A DNA stretch of 64,000 nucleotides from Prunella strophiata (Eukaryota; Chordata; Aves; Passeriformes; Prunellidae), in contig JAZBQD010000001.1 of the NCBI GenBank assembly GCA_036583965.1, forward strand, positions 18,297,608 to 18,361,607. Reading direction: 5' to 3'. The notes beneath the pieces are model-generated. The model saw only the letters and a list, made by a program, of their open reading frames with translations, did no database searches and was not told the origin of the DNA. The translations under genes were made by a program, and so were the position numbers. How positions within the stretch are numbered: the stretch's first letter is position 1; each line of letters starts with the position of its first letter. This document shows, in pieces, positions 26,155 through 35,815 of this stretch.

Positions 26155-27040
26155 TCGTGGAATTACACACTGGGGTGGCTTGGGAGGGACCTCAAAGCCC
26201 ACCCAGCGTCACCCCTGCCATGGGCAGGGACACCTTCCATGGTCCCAGTGATGCCTTGAGGGGCTGCTGAGAACAGGGTTAAAAGAATAAAGGATAAGGG
26301 GATAAAGAATAAAGGATTTAAAGGATTAAAGCAGGGATTTATGAAAAGGCCTTCACAGGATACACCTTGGGCAATAAAAGAGCCTGGCCAAGGCTACATC
26401 CAAGGTGGACAACGAGTCATGAGTTTTCACACTTGAATAATTTTTGGTCCATTTCCAGTATTGGGGTTAATGTTGAAATGTTGCTGCTTTGAAAATATCT
26501 GACTGGAATGGACAGCCAGGAGTTTAATCAAAGTTTCTTTGTGCAGTATTTTTGCTAAAATACAGGAGATTATATTGAGTCTATTTTTAATGTAGATGGA
26601 CTCAAGATGGATGGTGTGTCACGAGTTTTCACACTTGTATAAGTTTTGGTCCATTTCCATCTTGGGGTTAATTGTCCAGTTCCAGCTCCAGGTGATGCAG
26701 TCCCATCCTCCCAGATTGCTCTCCTCAATTTGCTGTTTTTACACTTTTTGGGCTTGAGGCTGTAATAGTGTCCTTGGTTCTCAGGCTGGAAAAGGATTGT
26801 TCTGTCTGACTGAACTGTGAGGAGAACTTGCTAACACTTTATATGAATTTCAGAGTTATATCCTAAGGCAGCACAGAATATAAAAATATGAAAGCTACAA
26901 CTCAGGCATCACCAGGGTGCTCCAAGCCCCATCCAACTTGGCCATGGACACTTCCAGGAGGCAGCCACAACTCTGGGTAAAACTGAGACCTCATTCCCCT
27001 TCACTGTTTATTCTTAACACCTGATCTAAACCTAAATTGA
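26155..27040 (-). mobile_element. CR1 fragment, interrupted by an LTR
   Basis: Two CR1 pieces (26155-26248 and 26912 to about 27040) read as one continuous antisense CR1 3' end once the LTR and one copy of CCAG are removed. Diagnostic phrases are GGGAGGGACCTCAAAG, GCCATGGGCAGGGACACC and GGTGCTCCAAGCCCC. Confidence 0.85.
26249..26911 (-). mobile_element. solo LTR, family A, nested in a CR1
   Basis: A 663-bp element with terminal inverted repeats TGATGCC/GGCATCA and a 4-bp target duplication CCAG (26245-26248 and 26912-26915). The flanks rejoin into one continuous CR1, proving insertion. Minus-strand orientation is inferred from the conserved AATAAA-like site near one end (here mutated to CATAAA, 26338-26343). 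It is about 200 bp longer than its relatives because of an internal insertion and partial duplication at about 26400-26660. The 4-bp duplication suits a class I (gammaretrovirus-like) ERV. No internal retroviral genes remain. Confidence 0.88.
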
Positions 27041-30000
27041 AGATATTTTTTAATCAGTTATGACCAGATAAGTTTAAATGAGTAAAAAATAACTTATTTT
27101 TAATAAGCTGGCACTCTAATTTTAAACCAAAGATTTAATACTATATTTTCATGATATTATAACTTTTGATTCCCTGCTCTAGAAGTGCAGGGTGCATCTC
27201 TACTGGATTCAATGGTTAATTGGTGGTAAATGGAAACAGCAAAGATTTAATACATAACTTTGTAGAATTAGTTCTATAGAAAGGTGGGAATGCTCAACAT
27301 TACTTTAAAATGGAAATTCAGATGGCCTCGAAACCAAACTGCCCCAGTCTGGTTTGGATTGGGAGCATCTGTAAGAATTTTTTTTGCTGTGCTTTCATTC
27401 TGTGGAATTAAAGGCTCCATTAATAAAGAACAGAAGTCATCTGCTGTCAGGCTGGGCCAGTGGCTCCTCTGGGTGGTCCCTGCAGCCCTGCAAACAGGGA
27501 AGCTTGGCTGTTTGTGCTCCTTGTTATGGAGAGCTGGGACACATTAAGTGCCTTGTTCAGGGCACACAAATCTCTCCAGTTTATCCCCACACTCTCTTCA
27601 GATCTTTCTACTACTGGAGCTGCACAGCCATGCTTTTCCCAAGGAATTTTATTCCTTATTTTCAGTTTGCCATAAATATCATTGGTTAAGTTAAAGGAAA
27701 CAAGAAGAGCTTACAAGCATAATCTGATTAAAGATCCTTTGAAAGATGTGATCCAAACAAGCAATCAGAGCATGAATTGCTCCTGAATAAAGTCCAACTT
27801 TTCATTATTTGTTTTGAGCATCCCTTTGTTTTTTTACTTTCCATGGCAAATATTGCTCTTTCAAGAAGGAAATGCAGATTGATTATCCACAGGCATTTTG
27901 ATAAGGAAGAAAATACATGAGCTTAAGTAAATCTCATGTACAATAAATTCAAATTTGTCACAAACTACATTTAAAACTTGCATATAATGTCCACCCCTCT
28001 GATTAATTTTCTGCATAACAAGTACTATTATTGATGGGTACACAGGCCCAACTCCTGATTTATTTATTCATTCATTTCCCATGTAAAATGTCCTCAAGTT
28101 AAAATATCCTTAAGGAGGAAGCAGTCAAGTGTTCTGACAGAAAGTGTAATGTGGTGGCAAGCTGCTAGGAAAGGGTAAATAAAAGAAAAAAATTTAAAAG
28201 GGAGGGAATTCTGATAAAAATGGAGCTGGAGAAGAAATGGTGGCTGAGATGAAGCAAAATGGAGCAGCACTTGATAGAAAGGAGATGCCACCAGGAACAC
28301 ACAACCTAAAGAACAGAGGAAAAGCTCTTTAAGAAATAAATCCCATCCCCCAGGACTGATTGCAGGAGGGTTTTCTCTATTCTTTCTGTGCCACAGGAGA
28401 ATCCAAACTCTGTGTGTTAACTTGTGTGGGGCCCTGCAGAGCCTTTGATGTGCTGGAATCTGCAGCACAGCTCATGGTACCACCACAGCTCTGCTTCCCT
28501 CATTCCTCTTCCTCCAATTCTTTCTCTACAAAGCTTCAGCCCTTCCTCAAAAAGAGTTTATGGATGGATTTCTTTGTCCATTTTAAATCCACAACCTGGC
28601 ATTTAATGCATTCAGGTCCCTGCTTGGGGAAGTGTTGTTTTAAATATTGGAATGAAAAACACAATTCTCATACTGAGCAGCTCCAAAGACATCAGATACA
28701 TGAAATTCCAGGATTTTTCCACTTTTTTTTAAGAAAAAAGTCAAAGCCCTCTGTGTCTGCAGCCAGGCTGAGGTGTCACAGGAGAGATATTCCCAGGATA
28801 AGTGTGGCAGAAGGAGCAGGAGCTGAGCTGAGCTCAGTTTTACTGAGCAAAAAGTAAAACCACTTTCTTAAAGTAGTAAAATTTTTAAAGTAAAAAAGTT
28901 CTATTTCCTGGCATTAGGATGAGCTGTGAAATATGAGATATATTTTGATAATAAGAGGATGAGAGTGTCAGAGGCAGCAACTGAATGTGAAAAGCAACAA
29001 AACAAGGGGAAGAGATCAAATCCAAATATCTGGTTAGAATAAACCTGCACTGTTCCCTTGATTCACATGGGCTCTGCTGATTTATACTGACTGTGAATCT
29101 GGCCCATAAATAAAGAGTGTTTGCCTTGCAAGCGCATCTGAAAGAAGGAAAAGCTGTTTTTCAGTCAAAAGATAATTAAATAGTTAAACTTGGCAAGAGC
29201 TAATTCGCTGAGGATTTTCTGTTTGGTTGATTGGTTTGGTTTATTTCATATTGTCTTTGTTTTTTAACTATTTTACTTACAACTGAAGGAAATTTGGTAA
29301 AATTTACAGCACCCTCCTGCAGCACTGAGCATCTGGGTGACATCCTGAATGTAGCAATGATTTTTAAAGTCCTTCCTCTTGCTGACCTTATGGATGTTTT
29401 TCCAAGAGAGAGCTGAAGCAATACATGAAGTAGTATCTATATTTATTATCCCAAACTATTCTTAAGCTAATTTACTACTTCCAAGATTTGAGGGGAAAAA
29501 AATTTAACTTAAGAAGGAAATATTTTCTCCCCACACAGTGTTTTTTTGGGTCCCTCTGATATAAAAAGTAGATGTTTCTGACAATATTGAGGTTATGATA
29601 TAATTTTGAAAGAATCCATTCTTGCTCATTCTTTAGGCTGCCTTGAGCTCATCCCCTGTTTGTGTTCCATGCAGAGACTGAAAATGGTGAAATGATCTTT
29701 TGCTTGATGAAGGAAGTGTCACAATGAATTTGAGCTGCCAAGCTGAAAAGCTTTTTGGCAGGTTCAGATCTCTCAGTCTTTGCCAGTGATAGCACTGCAG
29801 GTCTGGCATTCCACCTGGCAGTTTGGGTGGGATTTGGAGCACAAGGATTTGGGAACAGGAGCTGTAGGGGAGCACTGGGCTGCTCTGATGTGCAGTGAGG
29901 CTGGGCCAGGTGCAGATGCAGCATCAAAATGACAAATGGTTCCTTTTCCTTTTCCTTGGAAAGCCTTTTCTCCATCCATATTCTGCTTAAAGAGCAGAAA

Positions 30001-30231
30001 AGCACTTGCACTTGAAATCTTCCCTATGGCCACTGTGAATTGTGCAGAATGTTACAGAACACAAGAAAATGAACAATGAGACTACTGGAGCTAAAGACAA
30101 GCAAGAGGAATCAATACTGCTTCCCTCTCCCTACAAAATTTATTTTAGAAAGAATCAGCGTTTCCAACTCCCCTGGAAAGGAAAATGACTGAGAACATGG
30201 AAAAGGGAAGACAAAAAGGCAAATAAAACAC

Positions 30232-30313
30232 TGGCTGCACTTGCAAAAATTGTTCTAACCTGAGTGATACCATGGCTGCACTTGCAAAAATTGTTCTAAC
30301 CTGAGTGATACCA
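30232..30313. repeat. 41-bp perfect tandem duplication
   Basis: Two identical 41-base copies (30232-30272 and 30273-30313), each beginning TGGCTGCACTTGCAAAAATT. Absence of differences implies a recent event or an assembly artefact. Confidence 0.95.
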
Positions 30314-30360
30314 TGTTCAGGCTTAGAAAAAATTAAATGTAGAAACACTTTATCTGCTGC

Positions 30361-30500
30361 CACAATGGGCAGGGACACCTTCCACTATCCCAGGGTGCTC
30401 CAAGCCCCAATGTCCAACCTGGCCTTGGGCACTGCCAGGGATCTAGGGGCAGCCACAGCTGCTCTGGGCACCCTGACAACTTCTCTGGGCAGCCTCTCAT
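30361..30500 (-). mobile_element. CR1 LINE fragment
   Basis: Antisense CR1 (GGGCAGGGACACCTTCCAC, GGGTGCTCCAAGCCCCAATG, GCAGCCACAGCTGCTCTGGG). Weaker similarity may extend to about 30630. Confidence 0.83.
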
Positions 30501-31334
30501 CTCTGTTTATTTCTGACATTTTTCCAATCCCTTTTCAAAGCCCTGCACTCCAGCACTGTCTCAGAGCTGTCTCCTCCTATCCAGCACCAGGAAAGGGTCT
30601 CCAGCAGCTCTCAGGGCTCCTGCAGGTGAGAGCCTGGTGTTAACAACATTCACTTCATTTTCACCTCCTACCACAGCCAGAACAAGAACAGCCTGGGTGC
30701 TTTGCTTAGGAACAGCCACTCCACAAGTGCCACCAAAAGGGAGCAGCCAGTGACAAGAAAAAGCACTGTTTAATACAGAAACTGCACAGACAACTTCATC
30801 TACTCTACTGCCCTGAGATTCATCTCATTCAAAAATAAAAAATATTTACCATCTCTACTTAAACATTGCAGTGAAAGTGTGTCTGCATGAAATAGTGTTT
30901 TTCAGGTCTGCAACCCTGGAAAAGCAGACTGTGCTTCATGCAGCCCTTGGCAGGGCAGAAGCACATCAAGCTAAGACACCTTTTGCTCTTGCACATCACA
31001 TCTGCAACGTGACTCCCTAAACTCTCTCTCTGTGCTTTGCACCTCGCTGACAAACTCTGCAGTTCCCCTCTGGGAGGGCAGCTGGAGAGATAGTGTTTGC
31101 CTCTAATGTGTTTGGTTTTTTGTCTTTTGAGTGGTGAAGGCAGAGTTCAAGATCTTAAATTTTAGGATCATAGCCCCACTTGCCACAAAGCAATTTTTCT
31201 ACAGCACAGTTCTAAACTCACACAAAGCATAAAGGAAAAACTGTGGGAAAAGGGCAGCAGGAAAGATGCGAAAACACTTCATTTCTCCAGACACTCACAG
31301 AGTAAATATTACATAGAAGAGAATCAGTGGTTAC

Positions 31335-31517
31335 CTGGGAGAACCTCAGTGAAGGATTAGCTGGCAGGGGTCTCTCAGGCACAGCTTGGTGGCCTGGCAG
31401 CTGGGGAAGGGGTGGCAGGACTCTCTGGGGTGTTTTTAATGGTGGCACCTCGTGTGTCTTCACAGGGTTGCTGATGTCGATGATCTGATACGGCAGCGGC
31501 CGCCTTGGGCCATCTCT
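31335..31517 (-). CDS. ADAM12: ADAM12 exon: cytoplasmic tail, proline-rich part 1
   Basis: A 183-nt, phase-0 exon of 61 codons (residues 402-462), acceptor TTTTCCCAG and donor CAG|GTAACC. It contains RDGPRRPLPYQIIDIS and the SH3 class I motifs RVLPPLP (433-439) and RPLPANP (450-456). In mammals these prolines recruit Src-family kinases, Grb2 and TKS5 (family knowledge). YQII at 411-414 fits a YXX-hydrophobic sorting motif. The acceptor is only 9 bases from the edge of a 26-bp minisatellite, so its branchpoint probably lies in repeat DNA. Confidence 0.95.
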
Positions 31518-31526
31518 CTGGGAAAA

Positions 31527-32200
31527 TCATCCTTAAAGTTACACATTGCAGTCATCCACCAAAATTATACATTGCAATCATCCACCAAAGCTATGCATTG
31601 CAATCATCCACCAAAGTTACACATTGCAGTCATCCACCAAAATTATACACTGCAACATCCACCAAAGTTACACATTGCAATCATCCAACCAAAGCTGGGC
31701 ATTGCAACATCCACCAAAGTTATACATTACAGTCATCCACCAAAGTTATACATTGCAATCATCCACCAAAGTTACACATTTCAACCATCCACCAAAGATA
31801 TACATTTCAATCTTCCAACCAAAGTTTCACATTTCAATCTTCCACCAAAGTTATACATTGCAATCATCCACCAAAGTTATACATTGCAACATCCACCAAA
31901 GTTATACATTGCATTCTTCCACCAAAGTTATACATTGCAATCTTCCAACCAAAGTTACACATTGCAATCATCCAACCAAAGCTGGGCATTGCAACATCCA
32001 CCAAAGTTATACATTACAGTCATCCACCAAAGTTATACATTTCAACTATCCAACCAAAGTAACACATTTCAATCTTCCAACCAAAGTTATACATTGCAAT
32101 CATCCACCAAAGTTACACATTTCAACCATCCAAGTAAAGTTACACATTTCAATCTTCCAAAGTTATACATTTCAACCACCCACCAAAGTTATACATTTCA
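31527..32200. repeat. 26-bp minisatellite, about 26 copies
   Basis: Unit on the plus strand approximates GTTATACATTGCAATCATCC followed by ACCAAA; single units are 25-27 bp. Units differ at few positions and fall into types (TTGCAATC, TTTCAATC, GGGCATTGC). A pair of neighbouring types recurs 11 units later (31694 and 31980), showing a larger internal duplication of about 286 bp. All three plus-strand frames stay open across it, giving spurious open frames up to 264 codons. Confidence 0.97.
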
Positions 32201-32204
32201 AGAG

Positions 32205-32330
32205 CTGGCACAGAATCACAGGATGGTTTGGTCTGAAGGGATCTGAAGGACCAGCATGTTCCAACCCCCTGCCATGAGCAGGGACACCTCCCACCAGGGA
32301 GCTCCAAGCCCCATCAAACCTGGCCTATTG
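32205..32330 (-). mobile_element. CR1 LINE fragment next to the minisatellite
   Basis: Antisense CR1 3' end (CACAGAATCACAGGATGGTT, CCAACCCCCTGCCATGAGC, GGAGCTCCAAGCCCC). It begins within a few bases of the last 26-bp repeat unit. Confidence 0.87.
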
Positions 32331-32603
32331 CTACTTCAAAGTCCATGCTAGTCCCTTGCTTTTCTCTCCTAGAGACAAAACTATTTCTTTTTTGCACTGG
32401 ACACCTCCATCTGTGTTCAATGTGGAAGCCATAAATGAATTTTTAGGCCTACCTCCTCTCTCATTTTACTTAATGTTAGTCCTACATGATATTAGTTCAT
32501 GTAATTATTGTATTATAATAAATAATTTAATTGAGATCCAAAATACATGAGACCTTTTATTGGTTTTCCCCCACTTTTTAAAAATAATTATTTAGGGACT
32601 CAC

Positions 32604-32712
32604 TTTTTGTATGGCTGTATTTTGTGGCTTCACAATGAGGTTTTTACTAACACATATGGTATGAACATGATTTGGCTCAGATGAACTGGAAGGTCTTGCT
32701 GGACTCACAGAC
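32604..32712 (-). CDS. ADAM12: ADAM12 exon: cytoplasmic tail, variable segment
   Basis: The exon is 109 nt: one base completing arginine 365, then 36 codons (residues 366-401), acceptor GTATTGCAG and donor AAA|GTGAGT. It starts SVSPARPSSSSEPNHVHTIC, equivalent in position and phase to the mammalian CVRPSRPP exon. The rest (VSKNLIVKPQNTAIQK) has little similarity to the mammalian sequence as I know it. The serine cluster SSSS at 373-376 is a possible phosphorylation patch (inference). The assignment rests on phase, position and the first eight residues. Confidence 0.9.
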
Positions 32713-33948
32713 CTGCAATACAAACATTTAATTGTTGAACACAACGTTCTGATTTGTAACATTTTCTTAAACAGGAGCCTCTTTTCAGAATGGGATTTTG
32801 CAAGGACTTTCTGCCTGGTTATAGTAAACAAGCAAAGTAAAAATTGTCTAGCACTCCTGCAAGAATAAAAATAAATATTGATTTTTTAGAAACCAGTAGT
32901 CTGTTAAATTAGCTTCTGCAATCTGTGGAAATGCAGCTTTGTAACACCCAGGAGACTATTCTAATGAATCTAACATTTAAACAGTAATGACCTCAAATAG
33001 GAAAGTTTCAGCTCACTCAGCTGAGTTTAGATAAAAGGCCATGCAGTGTAATGAAACTGTTTCAGGCAAATGAAAATAAAAGGCAATACTTCCATCACTG
33101 CTTAATTTTTCATCCCAAAAGGAAAGAGGGATATATTCAAACCAATACCTGTGTTATTTACAGCCTATCAATGAAATTAAACCAACCCAGGGAAAACACT
33201 GCTGATAAAGGTGAATATTTTTTGTCAAGGCTGGCTCTTCCTAACACATTCATGGTGATGAGAATTGCTGTGTTTACTGCTTCCTTTCCTTAATATCTAT
33301 TGAAATATAATTAGGGAAAATGGGCATACCTTAATTTCTCTATTGTTGTCTTCTTGCTTGTAAACAGCCACCTCATGAAAGTCTTCCTTTTGAGGTACAT
33401 GATTGATCCAGCAAAGATAAGGCACAGGATGGTTATCAGCACTCCTATGGTCAAACTCTTATTGTCTGCAGAAAATCACATGGAATTAATTTCTTCCAAG
33501 GGCTGCTCACTGCCTGACCAGGGTTTCTTTGCTATCTTCAAAAAACAAAAGTCTTTCAGTAGTGAAATCATGGTGGGAAGCTTTGTCATGGAAATAACCA
33601 TGCTGTCATAATTTCAGTATTGCCACCCACTGCAGCATCTGGCATGCAGAGGAGAGATCCACTTTGGTTTAGAATAGTATTGTTCATATGAAAACAGACA
33701 TTATTTCCCATTGAGATTTAGTTTATACATGTACTTGTGAGGAGACTGCTTGTCCTGTCATGTCCCCAGACATAAACCAGAAACATCTCTTTGAGGTCAC
33801 TGATGTTCCAACACTCTGGGGAAAAATTGGCACAGAATAATGAAATCCTGTAAAATTAACAACAGTGTAGAAATAATTCTTTCTGAGGCTGACCAATTTC
33901 CACTCTTTATCCTGGAAAAAAACAGGTGGAGCCTGAATTCCCACTGAC
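32713..33948 (-). other. ADAM12: ADAM12 introns flanking the transmembrane exon
   Basis: Two short introns, 33466-33948 (483 bp) and 32713-33329 (617 bp), lie on either side of the exon at 33330-33465. No repeats were recognised. The first carries the in-frame read-through extension of the EGF exon down to 33797. Confidence 0.85.
33330..33465 (-). CDS. ADAM12: ADAM12 exon: transmembrane helix and basic juxtamembrane segment
   Basis: The exon is 136 nt: two bases finishing aspartate 320, 44 codons, two bases of a split arginine. Acceptor is TTCTGCAG and donor AAG|GTATGC. The hydrophobic run LTIGVLITILCLIFAGSIMY (324-343) is the single membrane span. It is followed by the stop-transfer LKRKTFMRWLFTSKKTTIEK. 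In mammals the juxtamembrane tail contacts alpha-actinin (family knowledge). Presence of this exon shows that the long, membrane-anchored form is encoded. Confidence 0.97.
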
Positions 33949-34057
33949 CTGCCTGTCTGATGGGCCCACTGTCCACACTGCCACCAAAGCCTGGCTTGTC
34001 ACAGAAGGGGGGTGCCCAGTCAGCCTCGCAGTGACAGTTCTTTTTGTTGTTGCAGAC
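33949..34057 (-). CDS. ADAM12: ADAM12 exon: EGF-like module and membrane-proximal stalk
   Basis: The exon is 109 nt: 36 codons (residues 284-319) plus one base of a split aspartate. Acceptor is TTTTGCAG and donor [31 protein letters not shown] is the ADAM EGF-like signature. The stalk [16 protein letters not shown] follows. In mammals the secreted ADAM12-S isoform diverges at this boundary. Reading through this donor here gives 50 extra codons ending at 33797. Confidence 0.97.
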
Positions 34058-34486
34058 CTGCAAAACAAGACAAATGGCTTAACACAAAAAACATCCGAGA
34101 GCAGCCCTGGCTGATAAGGGCTTCTAATCAGGCAGTGACACATCAGAGAGGAATAAAACTTGGAGAAGAAAGGAGATGTGCTGATAGCTGCCTACTGCAC
34201 ACTGAGGTGGCAAAGAGCAACTCGCCACGGAGGAAGAGGGATCCTAAAAACCATTATTTCTTTGGCAGCTAATCGTTGGAGTTGCCCCAGCTGACAACAT
34301 CAATAATATGAGGATAATCAGACATTTCTTAAGTCTTGTTCTCTGTCTGCTTCAGCAGCAGCATTATCTGCCTGGTAACTTCTGTTCCTCCTGCCTGCAG
34401 AGGAGTTGCAGAGCTTTGTGAGCCCCCCGAGCTCTCCTCTCCATCAAGGGCTTGCACTGGGCCCAGTGTGGATTCTTCCATGGCTC

Positions 34487-34978
34487 TGTTAAGAAAATAA
34501 ATCCACAAAGATCAGAGGTTTATGCCCAAAAAGGAAGACAGAGGAGTCCTTTTACTTTATTCGAATAAAGGGAGAGTCCATGGGGCATTCCCCTGGGGTC
34601 TCTCAGATTTTTGGAGGACGCAGCCTCCTTTTTATCCCAATTTCCCAGCCACATTTCCCTCTCTCTTTCCCCACTGGCTGAGGTACTTGAGAGGTTCAGA
34701 CTTCCCGATACACCTGATACTGAAGATTTCCCCCTAATGTATAACCCTCTCTTTAATTTTTGATTCTTACAGAACTTAGGGATTCTCTTTCCTATTGTTT
34801 CTTTCATCTTACAATGTCTAATTTCATTTATCAGCAACCCTAGAGTTTATTTGTAAAAGTAAATATCTCTTCCCATTCATCAATCAGTGGAATCTTCCCC
34901 ATTGTTTTGGTTTATCTCCCAGTGCTAACTTTATCTACCCATAGTTTGTTTGTAAAGGCACCTCCACTATTCCTCTCA
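34487..34978 (-). mobile_element. solo LTR, family B
   Basis: A 492-bp element starting TGTTAAG and ending CTCTCA, with a 4-bp duplication GCTC (34483-34486 and 34979-34982). On the minus strand a TATA-like GGGATAAAAAGGAGG (around 34625-34639) precedes an AATAAA within the 16-bp palindrome CTTTATTCGAATAAAG (34555-34570), the U3-R layout of an LTR. It shares its low-coordinate end with the copy at 17.2 kb. No retroviral genes flank it. Confidence 0.78.
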
Positions 34979-35357
34979 GCTCTAAGATGAACCAGCTTGC
35001 TGGAGTAAGCTGTGAAATGGGCTCAGGGCTGAGGAAACCCTCGGGGAGCTTTGATACCACACTGCACTGTCTGTGGAGACACAGTGCTCTGTGCTGGGGT
35101 GGTTTTACCCTGAGTGAGGGAACAGCTCACGAGGCCTGACCAGCCCAGTGCCCCCTGTGGGATCAGAGAGCTCCCAGGGTCTGGGGCTCAGCTCCAGCAC
35201 AGCCTGAGCCTGCTGCTCACAGGGCAAGGAGCCAGCAGGGCTGGCTTTCCCCCAGGAGGTCCCACAGTCCAAACTCTCATTATCTCCTTTTGCTGCTCCT
35301 CAGGCAGCTGCTGTGTGGTGAATAAAGAGCTTAAAGCTCCGTGCTGAACCAACAGAA

Positions 35358-35815
35358 TGCTTGGAGTCACAGAACTGCTCAGGCTGGAAAAGTCCTCCAA
35401 GATCTTCAACCATTCCCCAGGACTGGCAAAGGCCACCCATGGCCCCAAGTGCCACATGCACATGGATTTGAAATCCCTCCAGGGATGGGGACTCTAGCAC
35501 TGCCCTGGGACAGCTGTGCCAGGCCTGGACAACCCTTTCCATGAGGAATTTTCCCAAATATCCACCCTGAGCCTGCCCTGGCCCAGCCTGAGGCCGTTCC
35601 CTCTCCTCCTGTCCCTGTTCCCCTCGGCTGTCCCCTCCTGTCAGGAGCTGTGCAGAGCCACAAGGTCCCCCCTGATCCCTCCTTTTCTCCAGCTGAGCCC
35701 CTTCCCAGCTCCCTCAGGAATGAATTCTCCCTTCCCTGCACACACTCCAGCCCCTCAATGTCTTGTCCCAAGGGGCCCCAAACTGACCCCAGGATCTGAA
35801 GTCACATTTAGGTGC
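35358..35815 (-). mobile_element. CR1 LINE fragment, about 450 bp
   Basis: Antisense CR1 3' end, the longest typical CR1 piece here. Recognisable blocks include CAGGCTGGAAAAGTCCTCC, GCCAGGCCTGGACAACC and CCACAAGGTCCCCCCTGATC. The last block recurs nearly unchanged at 20.6 kb. Confidence 0.85.

Larger units (their letters stand above)
26073..31334 (-). other. ADAM12: ADAM12 intron (5.3 kb)
   Basis: Intron of 5262 bp between the two proline-rich tail exons. It holds a CR1 split by an LTR (26155-27040), another CR1 at 30361-30500 and a perfect 41-bp tandem duplication at 30232-30313. The stretch 27050-30220 is AT-rich without recognised repeats or exons. Confidence 0.85.
31518..32603 (-). other. 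ADAM12: ADAM12 intron (1.1 kb) filled by a minisatellite
   Basis: Intron of 1086 bp, of which about 62 percent is the 26-bp tandem array (31527-32200) and about 11 percent a CR1 fragment (32205-32330). Only about 280 bp near the donor are unique. Confidence 0.9.

Noticed and set aside
31452..32277. Three overlapping plus-strand open frames of 185-264 codons with repeated peptides
   Set aside because: They are translations of the 26-bp minisatellite, whose units lack stops in all three plus frames. They lie antisense to an ADAM12 intron and exon and have no domain.
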